A model generated the notes under the pieces. It was not told where the DNA came from. It ran no database searches and saw nothing but the letters and a program-made list of their open reading frames with translations. Shown here piece after piece: positions 40,450 to 49,323 of a stretch of 49,823 nucleotides of DNA (position 1 is the stretch's first letter; every line of letters begins with the position of its first letter). A program made the position numbers and the translations under genes. The DNA is from an uncultured Bacteroidales bacterium. GTDB taxonomy: Bacteria > Bacteroidota > Bacteroidia > Bacteroidales > WCHB1-69. The stretch is taken from positions 1-49,823 of the forward strand of contig CAMHNQ010000016.1 in assembly GCA_946186495.1 (NCBI GenBank). The letters run 5' to 3'.

Positions 40450-41820
40450 ATGGCCGAATCTCCGCTTTCCCTCAACGCTTTAGAATACACCTTCCGGCAT
40501 CTGCAGAAGGTCGCCTTCCCGCAGCTGGAAAGCGAGCCTTTCCGTGTGGAGAAAAGCGATGGTACTATCACGGTTTTTGTGAAAGAGGTCAGGCTCGTCA
40601 TGTATGCGATGAACCAGAAAGAATTTGACTTTTTCATTAAAGGCCAATGGTGGCCATTTGAAATGGTGGAAAATGCAAAGCGGACGCAAAAAATTCCCAT
40701 GATTTTTGATGATGATGGCGTTGATGATGGCGTGATCTATTCGGAAACAGATAGTTCCATCCAGATTCCATACGATATTCTAACACCGTCTTTTGTGCTG
40801 CTTTCGCGTTATGAAGAGTTCCATTCCGAACGACACGATAAACACGGACGGTTCCCGTATGATCGCAGTCTGGCCGAGAAATACGACATGGTGGAGATTC
40901 CGTTAGTGGACGAATACGCGATGCTGCTGCGCAGGTGGCTGTGCCTCTATTTCCCGGACAGATTCGAGGCTGTTCCGCGCACGCCACGCATCGTGCCCAC
41001 GCACGACATCGACATCCTGTACCGTTTCACCAGCCGTTTCCAGGCGATGAAATCCATTTTCGGACGGGATTTGCTGATTAACCGGGATATGGCGATGGTT
41101 AAACAATCGTTGCTAGAATACCGAAAATGGAAGTCAGATGATTTCGAGGACCCATATATCCAAGCCATTATGGAACTTGCGACGAAGGAACACGGTGCCG
41201 GTCTTGAACCTGTTTTTTTCTTCAAAGCTCTGCATGACGGGGAGTACGACGCCACCTACGACATCCGCGATGTACGCTTGCAAAGGATATGGGAGCATCA
41301 TGACAATAAGCAAGGAATTGTAGGATTGCACGGCAGTTACAGAAGTGCTGATGTGATAGGACTTTTGCGAGAAGAACATGAACGCTTGCATGATCTTTTG
41401 GCCCGTTTTGGACGGAGGGTCACCTGTAGCCGCCAGCATTACCTGCGCACCTACTTCGCCGACAATCCCAACACGCTGGACTTGTGGCGAGAGGCCGGCA
41501 TCACCGACGACTACACCCTCGGGTTCGCGGAACGCTGCGGTTTCCGTTGCGGCACCTGCCACCCGTACCCGCTCTACGACGTGCGTAACGACAAAGTCAC
41601 CGACATCATCGAACACCCGCTCATCGTCATGGACGGCACCCTGTTCGACTATATGAAACTCCCTGTAGGGAAAGCCAAGAAGTTGGTGATGAAGCTGAAA
41701 CAACGCTGCTTCGATGTTGAGGGCGATTTCGTGATTCTATGGCACAACCACGCCACCACACGGGAGTTTGAACCGTATTACAAGCAAGTCTATCTGCCAT
41801 TAATTGAGAATCAAGAATGA
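40450..41820 (+). CDS. Polysaccharide-deacetylase-like protein with N-terminal DUF7033-type domain
   Basis: A 456-residue protein. The N-terminal 150 residues are of the DUF7033 type, including LLSRYEEFHSERHDKHGRFP. The C-terminal part is a NodB-like barrel: THDIDILYRF carries the metal-binding aspartates, GLHGSYRSAD the HxxxR motif, and WHNHATTREFEPYYKQV a late histidine motif. Proteins like this are encoded in many Bacteroidota genomes and are thought to act on cell-surface polysaccharide, but their substrate is unproven. Base composition is patchy: about 40600-40830 and 41090-41420 are much more AT-rich than the rest of the gene. It starts 9 bp behind mnmA. Confidence 0.85.
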   Translation: MAESPLSLNALEYTFRHLQKVAFPQLESEPFRVEKSDGTITVFVKEVRLVMYAMNQKEFDFFIKGQWWPFEMVENAKRTQKIPMIFDDDGVDDGVIYSETDSSIQIPYDILTPSFVLLSRYEEFHSERHDKHGRFPYDRSLAEKYDMVEIPLVDEYAMLLRRWLCLYFPDRFEAVPRTPRIVPTHDIDILYRFTSRFQAMKSIFGRDLLINRDMAMVKQSLLEYRKWKSDDFEDPYIQAIMELATKEHGAGLEPVFFFKALHDGEYDATYDIRDVRLQRIWEHHDNKQGIVGLHGSYRSADVIGLLREEHERLHDLLARFGRRVTCSRQHYLRTYFADNPNTLDLWREAGITDDYTLGFAERCGFRCGTCHPYPLYDVRNDKVTDIIEHPLIVMDGTLFDYMKLPVGKAKKLVMKLKQRCFDVEGDFVILWHNHATTREFEPYYKQVYLPLIENQE

Positions 41821-41877
41821 TGTATCGCACCCCGTCTCACCCAAAAAATAGCTGTTAATCATTTTCCCGGAACAGTG

Positions 41878-41899
41878 GAGACGCCAAATTTTGCGTCTC
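41878..41899. terminator. Hairpin between convergent genes, possible bidirectional terminator
   Basis: GAGACGC, an 8-nt loop and GCGTCTC form a perfect 7-bp stem between the convergent deacetylase-like and HExxH genes. No T-run follows on either strand, so it may terminate weakly or protect 3' ends. Confidence 0.5.
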
Positions 41900-41914
41900 T
41901 GATTCGCCCGTCCA

Positions 41915-42352
41915 TCAGATGATGTTTTCCAAGAATCGGCTATATTTCTCCTCCACCGTGAGCTTGGCGTATTCCCGCCAGCCCTCTGCGGGTTCCGTGC
42001 GGGCATAGTCGAGGTCATTCTCGTGCGCGTAGGCTTCCATCTCAAAAGGGTTGGCATAGTATGCGAATTGGGTGCCGTGACGCAAAGGCTTGTTTTTCAG
42101 GTAGAAATAGATATAGCGGAGATAGAAGCAGAACCACGAGTTGTGCGTGGAAACCGCCTGTTTCACATGAATCCATTCGTGGTGAAGCAGAATCCGGCCG
42201 CTACGGGTTGCCTTTTGCTTTTCCCATAGCCCGGCATTGCGCCGGTGGATGAGGACACGCCCGAAAAAGGTGATGGCGAAATAGCCTTTCGGCGGGAGGA
42301 AACGGCTGGTTCGGACGTTGATGCTGGTGTATTTGCCTGGACGTCTGACCAT
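41915..42352 (-). CDS. Small HExxH (putative zinc-binding) protein
   Basis: A 145-residue protein with LLHHEWIHVKQ, an HExxH zinc-binding motif of metallopeptidases, at about residues 57-61, and a later glutamate pair in NPFEMEAYAHE that could be the third ligand. A hydrophobic stretch lies between them (FCFYLRYIYFYLK). I do not recognise a characterised family; Bacteroidota encode similar short proteins. It is the last gene of a three-gene run, 4 bp after the endonuclease/exonuclease/phosphatase gene. Peptidase activity is inferred from the motif only. Confidence 0.75.
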   Translation of the reverse strand: MVRRPGKYTSINVRTSRFLPPKGYFAITFFGRVLIHRRNAGLWEKQKATRSGRILLHHEWIHVKQAVSTHNSWFCFYLRYIYFYLKNKPLRHGTQFAYYANPFEMEAYAHENDLDYARTEPAEGWREYAKLTVEEKYSRFLENII

Positions 42353-42356
42353 GTGT

Positions 42357-43505
42357 CTAATTCTTCTTCACGATTGAGATGTAGGTGTAAATAGGGTAGT
42401 GGTCGGAAACATCCAGATCTCGGCACACGGTGTATTGGAAGTCGTTGAACTGCTTGTCGTGGGCGATGTAGTCGATGCGGTAGGCTGGAAAGTTGCCGCC
42501 CACGTAGGTGGTTCCCGTGCCGCTGCCGCTGCTACGGAAGGCGTCCCGGAGTCCATGCATGATCTTGTTGTAGCTGAATGACGCAGGGGAGTCGTTGAAG
42601 TCACCGCACAGGATGACGGGGTAGGGGCATTCGTTGATATGGGTGCGCACCACCTTGGCCTGGCGTTGCCGCAAGACGTACGCCATGGAGATCTTGTTTG
42701 ACAGTTTCTGCGCATTGTTGTTGAAGGAGGAGTCGTATGAGCCCGCCCAAATCGCCCTGCCCGTCTCGTAGTCGGTGCTGTCCAGGTGCATGGAGGCCAG
42801 ATGGATGTTGTAAACCCGCAGGGTGTCGCCGTTGTAGCGGATGTCCACGTACATTGACTTGTTGCTGGAGGATTCGGTGGTGTCCACGATACCGCCCCCC
42901 ACAATCCGGTATTTGCTGAAGATGGCCATGCCAAACTCGTAGCCGAGCTTGTTCCTGTAGGGCAGGATGATTTTGTGGGTCTTTTCGTTGTTCTTGATGT
43001 TCAGGGCGTTGATGATGGCTTCGGTGGAGTTGAACCCCGTTTTGCCGGATTTGTCGAGACTGTATTCCTGGATGCAGAGGATGTCAGGCTTCTCGTTTTG
43101 AAGGAAATGGACCACCTGCCTGTTCAGCGACTTCTGGTCGTCGTGGTAGATGTTGAAGGCTTTTGCGTTGTAGCTCATCACCTTGAGGCAGTTGACGCAG
43201 ACTTCGGGCTTTTCGATGCCGCGGAACTGGAAATGCCTGTCGATGTTGTTGATGTTGAGCAATATTGCGGCCACCGGGGCGATTGCCCAAAGGGGATCTA
43301 CCAGCAGCCAGACTACTGTCAGCGCGAAGTTCGCGATGAGCAGGTAGGGGAACAGTAGCCCGCAGTAGGCTATGGTGCTGGAGAAGGAGGGGGGCAGCAA
43401 CTTGGCCAGGAAGGAGAACAGCAGGGCGGTCACTGCCAAAATGGTGACAATGGTGAGCACAAACTTGCCGACAGCCTTGAACGTCCCCCGCTTTTTCTTG
43501 ACCAT
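42357..43505 (-). CDS. Membrane-anchored endonuclease/exonuclease/phosphatase family protein
   Basis: A 382-residue protein with three N-terminal membrane helices (residues 10-90) and a catalytic EEP domain: MSYNAKAFN, ILCIQEYSLD with the metal-binding glutamate, ILCGDFNDSP, YRIDYIAHDKQF and the closing SDHYPIYTYI. The family hydrolyses phosphodiester or phosphate-ester bonds in DNA, RNA or lipids; the substrate here is not known. The catalytic part should face the periplasm or cytoplasm from the inner membrane. It is 6 bp behind the rhomboid gene. Confidence 0.88.
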   Translation of the reverse strand: MVKKKRGTFKAVGKFVLTIVTILAVTALLFSFLAKLLPPSFSSTIAYCGLLFPYLLIANFALTVVWLLVDPLWAIAPVAAILLNINNIDRHFQFRGIEKPEVCVNCLKVMSYNAKAFNIYHDDQKSLNRQVVHFLQNEKPDILCIQEYSLDKSGKTGFNSTEAIINALNIKNNEKTHKIILPYRNKLGYEFGMAIFSKYRIVGGGIVDTTESSSNKSMYVDIRYNGDTLRVYNIHLASMHLDSTDYETGRAIWAGSYDSSFNNNAQKLSNKISMAYVLRQRQAKVVRTHINECPYPVILCGDFNDSPASFSYNKIMHGLRDAFRSSGSGTGTTYVGGNFPAYRIDYIAHDKQFNDFQYTVCRDLDVSDHYPIYTYISIVKKN

Positions 43506-43511
43506 GATGAG

Positions 43512-44600
43512 CTATTTTTGCGAATAATGGAACAGGAAGTCTTTCTCCTCCTTGCTCAGCGCGTCATACCCGCTTTGGGAGATTTTGTCCAAAATCCGGT
43601 CCAAACGATCTTTGTCGGCGGCTTTGCGGGCATTGAACTCCGCATCGCTCAGAGGACGGCCGCTCTCCTGGGAGACGTAGTATTTGCTCTTCCCGGAGGT
43701 GTCCTCCCGTTTCCGGAACGGCCACCGCCAGTCGCGTTGCGGACTCCTGTTGTCGGTGAACTTATAGAAAGTCTGCCGGTCGTCGCCTTGTCTGTCGTGT
43801 CGGTTCCACAGGAATATCAGCAGGATGCCGAAGACCATGCCGCCCAAGTGCGCGAAATGCGCGACCCCGTCCGAGGTCCCCATAACCCCATACAGCAACT
43901 CGAGCGCACCGAAAACCAACACGAACCACTTGGCTTTAATAGGGAAGAGGAAATAGATGTAAATCATGTTGTTGGGGTACATCCAGCCGAATGCGAGGAG
44001 GATGCCATAGACGGCCCCTGATGCGCCGATGAGCAGGAATCTGTTCAGATAGCTGTCTTGCAAGGTGATGGTGGCGGCCACCAGCTCGTTGAGGGCGTCG
44101 GGATTCTGCTGGAGCACCTGGTAGTTGTTCTGCAAGGCACCCTGCAGCTGCGGGATCTGGTTGTGCTCCACAAGATAGCGGTACGTGTCAAACGACGGGG
44201 CGTTCAGGAACTGGTTGAAGAGCGCCATGGCCGGTCCTATCTCCACGAAAGTGATGATGTAGTGGGTGATGGCCGCGCCTATGCCGGTGATGATGTAGTA
44301 GATGAGGAACTTCTTCGTGCCCCAGGTGTTTTCCACGGCCGCCCCGAACATCCAGAGGGCGAACATGTTGAAGAACAGATGCCCGAAGTTGCCGTGCATG
44401 AACATATAGGTGATGAACTGCCACGGGTAAAAGTCCGGTGCCTTGAAGTAATGTAACCCCAACCATTTGTTCAGGTCGCAGATGCCGCCACGCATGAAAA
44501 CAACAGTGGCAAAAAATAGCAAAGTGTTGATTATAAGCAGGTTCTTGACTCCGTTGGGCAGGATGTTGAAACCGCCCATTCTGATTTGTCCGTTGTTCAT
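43512..44600 (-). CDS. Rhomboid-family intramembrane serine protease
   Basis: A 362-residue polytopic membrane protein. It has the HGNFGHLFFNMFALWMFGAA motif of the family's first loop and helix 2, the catalytic serine in LIGASGAVYGILLAFGWMYP (about Ser189) and the catalytic histidine in HFAHLGGMVFG. A roughly 60-residue insertion lies before the catalytic serine. The C-terminus is a soluble, charged tail (residues 275-362). It should cut membrane proteins within the bilayer. It is the first gene of the operon with the phosphatase-like and HExxH genes. Confidence 0.92.
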   Translation of the reverse strand: MNNGQIRMGGFNILPNGVKNLLIINTLLFFATVVFMRGGICDLNKWLGLHYFKAPDFYPWQFITYMFMHGNFGHLFFNMFALWMFGAAVENTWGTKKFLIYYIITGIGAAITHYIITFVEIGPAMALFNQFLNAPSFDTYRYLVEHNQIPQLQGALQNNYQVLQQNPDALNELVAATITLQDSYLNRFLLIGASGAVYGILLAFGWMYPNNMIYIYFLFPIKAKWFVLVFGALELLYGVMGTSDGVAHFAHLGGMVFGILLIFLWNRHDRQGDDRQTFYKFTDNRSPQRDWRWPFRKREDTSGKSKYYVSQESGRPLSDAEFNARKAADKDRLDRILDKISQSGYDALSKEEKDFLFHYSQK

Positions 44601-44635
44601 ATATCGGTTTTGGGGTTATAGATTAAAGGCGGGTG

Positions 44636-44663
44636 CAAAAATAAGCAAAAAATCTTACTTTTG
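44636..44663. promoter_or_regulatory. Divergent promoters of the rhomboid operon and aroA
   Basis: 44636-44643 is TATTTTTG on the minus strand, 35 bp before the rhomboid ATG. 44656-44663 is TACTTTTG on the plus strand, 16 bp before the aroA GTG. The boxes are 12 bp apart, so the two promoters probably interfere. Confidence 0.6.
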
Positions 44664-44679
44664 CACATAAAAAATAGAG

Positions 44680-45834
44680 GTGCAGTATCATATACAACTT
44701 CCTGACAATAAAAGCCTTCGTATCCGGAAGATGCTATGGTCCTGGGTGCGGCGAGGGGTGATTCCGCCGATTTCCGATTCCGATTGCCGCGATGTCGTGG
44801 TCACCCACCGCGCAATTGTGGCGATGCGCACCCCCTCCTTTGCCTCCCCGGTTGTTGTGGATGTGGAGGATTGCGGGGCGGCCTATCGTTTCCTCATGCC
44901 GATGCTTGCGGCAACCCCTGGACTGTGGCTGCTCACCGGCACCACCCGGCTGCTGGAACGCCCTATAATGCCGTTGGTGGCCGCTTTGCGGGAAACCGGT
45001 GCGGAAGTCGAACGCGACGCGGACGGCTGGCGGATCACCGGTCGGCATCTGGCCGCGCGTGCGCTGGCCATAGACGCGCAGTCCTCCTCTCAGCTCGCCT
45101 CTGCCTTGGTTCTGGCTGCCCCGCTGCTGGGTCTCCGCACCTTGCAGCTTATCTCCACGGATATCCCGTCGCTCTCATACCTTCGCATGACAATGTCCTG
45201 CACATCCGATTACCCACTCAGGATACCCGGTGTCTCGCTGCCCGACACCCCCGCAGGCGCACCCGGCGACTGGAGTGCGGCCCTCTTTTGGTTCGCATAC
45301 GCCCGTCTGCATCCGGAACACACCGTAGTCCTTTCGCCGTTGTCCTTGGAATCTATCCAGGGTGATTCGGTTATTGCACAATGGTTCAAGATGTTGGGGG
45401 TGTCCGTTTCCTGCGGAGAGTCGGCGCACCACGTCTCTGCAGTCCCGTGTGTCGAAATTTCCGCGAAACCGTTGGATGATATGCCTCGCATGATCCTGGA
45501 CGTCCGCGACAACCTCGACACGGTGCCCGTCATGGCTGCTCTGGCCGCGTTGTTGCCGGCTGACATCACCTTCCAAAATGTGCGGAATCTGCAATACAAG
45601 GAATCAGACAGACTGCACGTGTTGGCAGAACAGCTGATGCCTTACGCAGAAATAGAACTGTCTGAAAATGAATTGCATGTAAAGGGGAAAGGCGTTTCCA
45701 AAGGGGTGAAGCCCGTTTTCGACACCCACCACGACCACCGTCTGGCCATGGCGTTTTTGTTGTTCCCGGGTGCGGAGTTGAATGACATTGGGTGTTTGGA
45801 GAAGTCGTATCCTGGACTGTTAGAACAAATGTAG
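44680..45834 (+). CDS. aroA: 3-phosphoshikimate 1-carboxyvinyltransferase, short form
   Basis: A 384-residue EPSP synthase, which joins phosphoenolpyruvate and shikimate 3-phosphate in aromatic amino acid synthesis. Conserved pieces are NKS near the N-terminus (substrate lysine), LLERPIMPL, QSSSQLASAL, the catalytic aspartate in NLDTVPVMAAL, YKESDRLHVLAEQL, THHDHRLAMAF and EKSYPGLL. It is shorter than the usual 410-440 residues. The canonical PGSKSxSNR opening is degenerate (LPDNKSLRIRKMLW), so activity and inhibitor sensitivity may differ. It starts at a GTG. Its stop codon lies inside a palindromic repeat at 45831-45857. Confidence 0.88.
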   Translation: MQYHIQLPDNKSLRIRKMLWSWVRRGVIPPISDSDCRDVVVTHRAIVAMRTPSFASPVVVDVEDCGAAYRFLMPMLAATPGLWLLTGTTRLLERPIMPLVAALRETGAEVERDADGWRITGRHLAARALAIDAQSSSQLASALVLAAPLLGLRTLQLISTDIPSLSYLRMTMSCTSDYPLRIPGVSLPDTPAGAPGDWSAALFWFAYARLHPEHTVVLSPLSLESIQGDSVIAQWFKMLGVSVSCGESAHHVSAVPCVEISAKPLDDMPRMILDVRDNLDTVPVMAALAALLPADITFQNVRNLQYKESDRLHVLAEQLMPYAEIELSENELHVKGKGVSKGVKPVFDTHHDHRLAMAFLLFPGAELNDIGCLEKSYPGLLEQM

Positions 45835-45857
45835 GGGCGAGAATGATTCGTCCCTAC
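45831..45857. repeat. GTAGGGGCGA palindromic repeat, copy 1
   Basis: GTAGGGGCGA and TCGTCCCTAC form 10-bp arms with one mismatch around a 7-bp centre. A second copy is at 46001-46028. The first copy sits between the convergent ends of aroA and the GLUG gene and provides the TAG that ends aroA. Confidence 0.8.
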
Positions 45858-45872
45858 ATCGTTCGTTGTTCA

Positions 45873-48800
45873 TTATTGCTTCACGACCTTCCGCACGGCA
45901 ATTACGTTATCCTTCGCCACGGCCTTGATGAAATAGACGCCGGCGGCATAATGGGAGAGGTCGATTTGCGTTTGGACGGATGATCCGTGTCCGTTCGTCC
46001 GTAGAGGCGAATCATTATTCGCCCCTACACCGTCGGTTGTCCGTAACAACCTTCCGAAGGCATCGAATAATTGGAATTCCACCTTCTCCGCCTGTGTATT
46101 GTTCATTGTACATTCTACATTGACCATGCCGGTGGTGGGGTTCGGATACACCGTCATGGATGCACCGAGGTCGTGTTCGTCGATACCGACGGTGATGGTG
46201 TTTCCGTTCACAAAATTGCTTTCACCGAATGAACAGACGGACTTCACCCGCCAGAAATAGTCACCGTTCTGCAAGTTGTTAATCACCAACTGATGGTTAC
46301 TGGTGTTTTCCGAATGTACATCACTTCCGGTTGTGCCGTATTCTACGACGAAATAACTTGCATTGTCACCTCCAGACCAGTTCAATGTGATGGAATTTCC
46401 ATTGACAGTGTAAGTCAGATTTTCAGGAGCTTCACAAGCTTCTGCATCAGAATATTGCCAGATTAGAATGGGGAATCCATTATTGATAGGGACAGCGTAA
46501 TCGGATTTCCAGACGGGTACCACAAGTCCTTGGTTCAGCGTGGCAACAAAGGTGGGATCGCGCATCTCTTCGTCAGTCATTCCTTCGTTATCCTTGAAGT
46601 TGTTCTCACCGATGGCACTGGTCTGTCCCGTGATGGAGGAACTGAAATAACAGTTATACATTAGAACCTCGTTGGCACCGCCAATGATGGCACCCACAGC
46701 CGTACCTTGTGCGGCCACACTGGCGGCCACATAACTGTTGCGCACGGTAGCATAATTGCTAAAGCCGACCAAACCACCTACATAACTGGTGCCGCTGACG
46801 GTACAGGTGTTGTAACAGCCCGAAATAATGGAATTTGTACCGGCTGATTGATAACCTACCAAGCCGCCGCAATAGCTAAGGGCAAACAAAGAACCACCGT
46901 TCACATAGCAATCACGCATATAGGTGTTTTCCGCATAGGCCACCATGCCGCCCGTATAATTACGCCCGCTGGCGGTGATGTTCACCAAGCCCACCTGATA
47001 CAGATTGGCGTTTTGTGTATAGCCAAAAAATCCCTGATAAGGTGTATTGGGCTGGTCAATGTACAAATTGGTGATAGTCATGCCATTGCCATCGAAAGTG
47101 CCCTTGAATGGGTGGTTTGGATACACCCCGATGGAGGTCATATTGTTGGGCTGATTGAGAGGCAGCACAATATTGTTCATCAGTTTGATGTATTTTCCCT
47201 CGAAAGTGGTGCCTGTATTGCAACGGTCGGACACCCATTGCAACATATCCGCATCGTAAATGAGGATGGTGTCGGCGTTCAGCCAGGAGACCTCGAAAGT
47301 TTGGAGAGTGCCGTAGTAGAGCTCCGTGTTCTCAGCAATAGTTACAAAAGCTCGATATTCATAGAATGTATTGACGGGAAGACCATAAAGCGAGCTTGAG
47401 AAATTGTCCGTACCTCCCGTTGCATTGACAGTAGTAAAGTTTGCATCACCCACAACTCGATATTCGAAACCTTGATTTGTGATGGTAGCATCCCCCATGT
47501 ACATTGAACCGTTAAGCGTGACGGATGATTCCGTTAAGTTTGTGGCAGGATTTGTTGTGACAGAAACAGCCTGGGTCGTGAAATTCCGATAATAGCCATA
47601 TACAGGTTCGCAACCGACAGCTGTACAGAAAGATCTGTATGTGTATTGGGTGTTGGGAGTTAATCCTGTTACGGTTTCCGACACACTGCCTTCTCCTGAC
47701 AACGTAACTGTTTGAAAGACAGTATCTGTGGTTTTTCTATATTCAAAACCATACGAAGACATGTTGGCATCCACGATGGTGAATGAACCGTTTAATGTGG
47801 CGTGGGTTTGAGTGACATTGGTGGCATAATCAGTCCAAATATCAATAGCTGATGTGGTAAACGTTTTATTAGTTCCAAATGTAGTGTCGCAGCCAGCCGA
47901 AACTAAAAAAGTCTTATAGGTGTAACTTGTTGATGGCTTTAGACCAGAAAGAGTATGTGTAATCGTATCTGCTACCGGAATGCATGAAACATGAGTATAA
48001 TTAGTTGTATTGGCTTCCTTATACATAAAACCTGTTGAAAGAAGAATATCGTTTTCAAGAGAGATCGTTCCCTTTAATGTGCTATGAGACTGGGTAACGT
48101 TTGTCGCATTTAATGTTTTTACATCTTGTATTATCATAGTCAATATTGGATATCCTGAATTGGAATATGGCATTATATCTTGTTCATACGCACAAGAACC
48201 ATTATTGATAATTCCAACGAATTCCGCTGTTTGCATAGCAGCAGAAGACATGGGCGAACCACCATATGTATTATGACCACCACAGTTGTCTAAGTAATAA
48301 CTGTTAGACACTGATAAACCATATCCATATGCTATACCTCCTCCTGCATGTATATTGCCAATGTTATAGCAGTTTTGAACGCTCGCACTATGGCCATTAT
48401 TACCAACTACGATACCAGCACAACTATAAGAATATACATTTCCTGTGTTAAAACAATTTCTAATTGTTAGTGTTCCATTATTTCTACCAACGATGCCTCC
48501 CGAATATGATTGCGAAGACACATTGGTATTAACATTGCCCTTATTAAAACAATTCGTAATAGTAGTAGTAATGGAAGATGCATCTACGATTCCTATTACT
48601 CCACCAGAACAAGAAGATGATGTCAATGAATAAATATTACCTGTATTGCTACAATTCGCAATAACTGAGCCACAGACATATCCTGACAATCCTCCAGAAT
48701 ATGATATGTTAGCATTTGAAGAGACATTGCAAATACTATTACACCCTATCATAGTGATTCCTATAGCATATCCCATAATTCCACCTGAATAGGATCCTGT

Positions 48801-49274
48801 AGTTGCAATAGTATCTCCACTCACACTCAAATACTCTATTGTCGCTCCATTAGTGTAACCAAAGAATCCTACACGATTAGCAGAACTATTAATGTATAAT
48901 CCTGAAACAGTATGGTTATTTCCGTCAAAGTGACCACCAAAGCTGTAATAATCCGTATTTGAATTCCAATAACCTATCGGCGTCCATTGGAAATTTTGAC
49001 TACCATTTAGATTCACATCCGTCATCAATTTGTAGTGAAGGTCGTGGTTGGAGACATGACCTCCGGCGGCATCCAGTCCGTTGTTCACGCGGTAGGCAAG
49101 GTAGGCTAACTGCTGGGCATTCTCAATCAAGAAGGGATCGGTTTCAGTGCCCGTGCCGTTGGTCCAGGGGGTGTATGTGCCGTCCCATACGGAAACCTGC
49201 GCTTTAACATTCTGTGGCAGCATCACCGCCAAAACGAGGAGCATCAGTGTGCTCAAAAGGTAAAACTGTTTCAT
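45873..49274 (-). CDS. Large GLUG-repeat / fibronectin-like surface protein with T9SS sorting domain
   Basis: An 1133-residue secreted protein. After a signal peptide (residues 1-25) come about nine GLUG-type repeats (to about 375; pattern YSGGIxGxxxG with NCFNTGN), three fibronectin-III-like repeats that each begin ATNVTQTHATLNG or similar (about 390-665), a second GLUG region (about 670-960), a final fibronectin-like domain (ITLNWSGGDNASYFVVEYGT) and a T9SS sorting domain starting MTVYPNPTTGMVNVE. Such proteins are adhesins or matrix components; the ligand is unknown. The start at 49274 precedes the signal peptide. The sorting domain carries an in-frame palindromic repeat (46001-46028). The N-terminal half is notably AT-rich. 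Confidence 0.88.
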   Translation of the reverse strand: MKQFYLLSTLMLLVLAVMLPQNVKAQVSVWDGTYTPWTNGTGTETDPFLIENAQQLAYLAYRVNNGLDAAGGHVSNHDLHYKLMTDVNLNGSQNFQWTPIGYWNSNTDYYSFGGHFDGNNHTVSGLYINSSANRVGFFGYTNGATIEYLSVSGDTIATTGSYSGGIMGYAIGITMIGCNSICNVSSNANISYSGGLSGYVCGSVIANCSNTGNIYSLTSSSCSGGVIGIVDASSITTTITNCFNKGNVNTNVSSQSYSGGIVGRNNGTLTIRNCFNTGNVYSYSCAGIVVGNNGHSASVQNCYNIGNIHAGGGIAYGYGLSVSNSYYLDNCGGHNTYGGSPMSSAAMQTAEFVGIINNGSCAYEQDIMPYSNSGYPILTMIIQDVKTLNATNVTQSHSTLKGTISLENDILLSTGFMYKEANTTNYTHVSCIPVADTITHTLSGLKPSTSYTYKTFLVSAGCDTTFGTNKTFTTSAIDIWTDYATNVTQTHATLNGSFTIVDANMSSYGFEYRKTTDTVFQTVTLSGEGSVSETVTGLTPNTQYTYRSFCTAVGCEPVYGYYRNFTTQAVSVTTNPATNLTESSVTLNGSMYMGDATITNQGFEYRVVGDANFTTVNATGGTDNFSSSLYGLPVNTFYEYRAFVTIAENTELYYGTLQTFEVSWLNADTILIYDADMLQWVSDRCNTGTTFEGKYIKLMNNIVLPLNQPNNMTSIGVYPNHPFKGTFDGNGMTITNLYIDQPNTPYQGFFGYTQNANLYQVGLVNITASGRNYTGGMVAYAENTYMRDCYVNGGSLFALSYCGGLVGYQSAGTNSIISGCYNTCTVSGTSYVGGLVGFSNYATVRNSYVAASVAAQGTAVGAIIGGANEVLMYNCYFSSSITGQTSAIGENNFKDNEGMTDEEMRDPTFVATLNQGLVVPVWKSDYAVPINNGFPILIWQYSDAEACEAPENLTYTVNGNSITLNWSGGDNASYFVVEYGTTGSDVHSENTSNHQLVINNLQNGDYFWRVKSVCSFGESNFVNGNTITVGIDEHDLGASMTVYPNPTTGMVNVECTMNNTQAEKVEFQLFDAFGRLLRTTDGVGANNDSPLRTNGHGSSVQTQIDLSHYAAGVYFIKAVAKDNVIAVRKVVKQ
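46001..46028. repeat. GTAGGGGCGA palindromic repeat, copy 2, inside a coding region
   Basis: GTAGAGGCGAAT, loop CATT, ATTCGCCCCTAC: 12-bp arms with one mismatch. It is read in frame in the GLUG protein as VGANNDSPLR within an extra loop of the T9SS sorting domain (GVGANNDSPLRTNGHGSS). Confidence 0.85.
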
Positions 49275-49323
49275 AATTATGCTCTTTATAATGAAATTTA
49301 TACTATAATTGTTTCTTCTGTTT

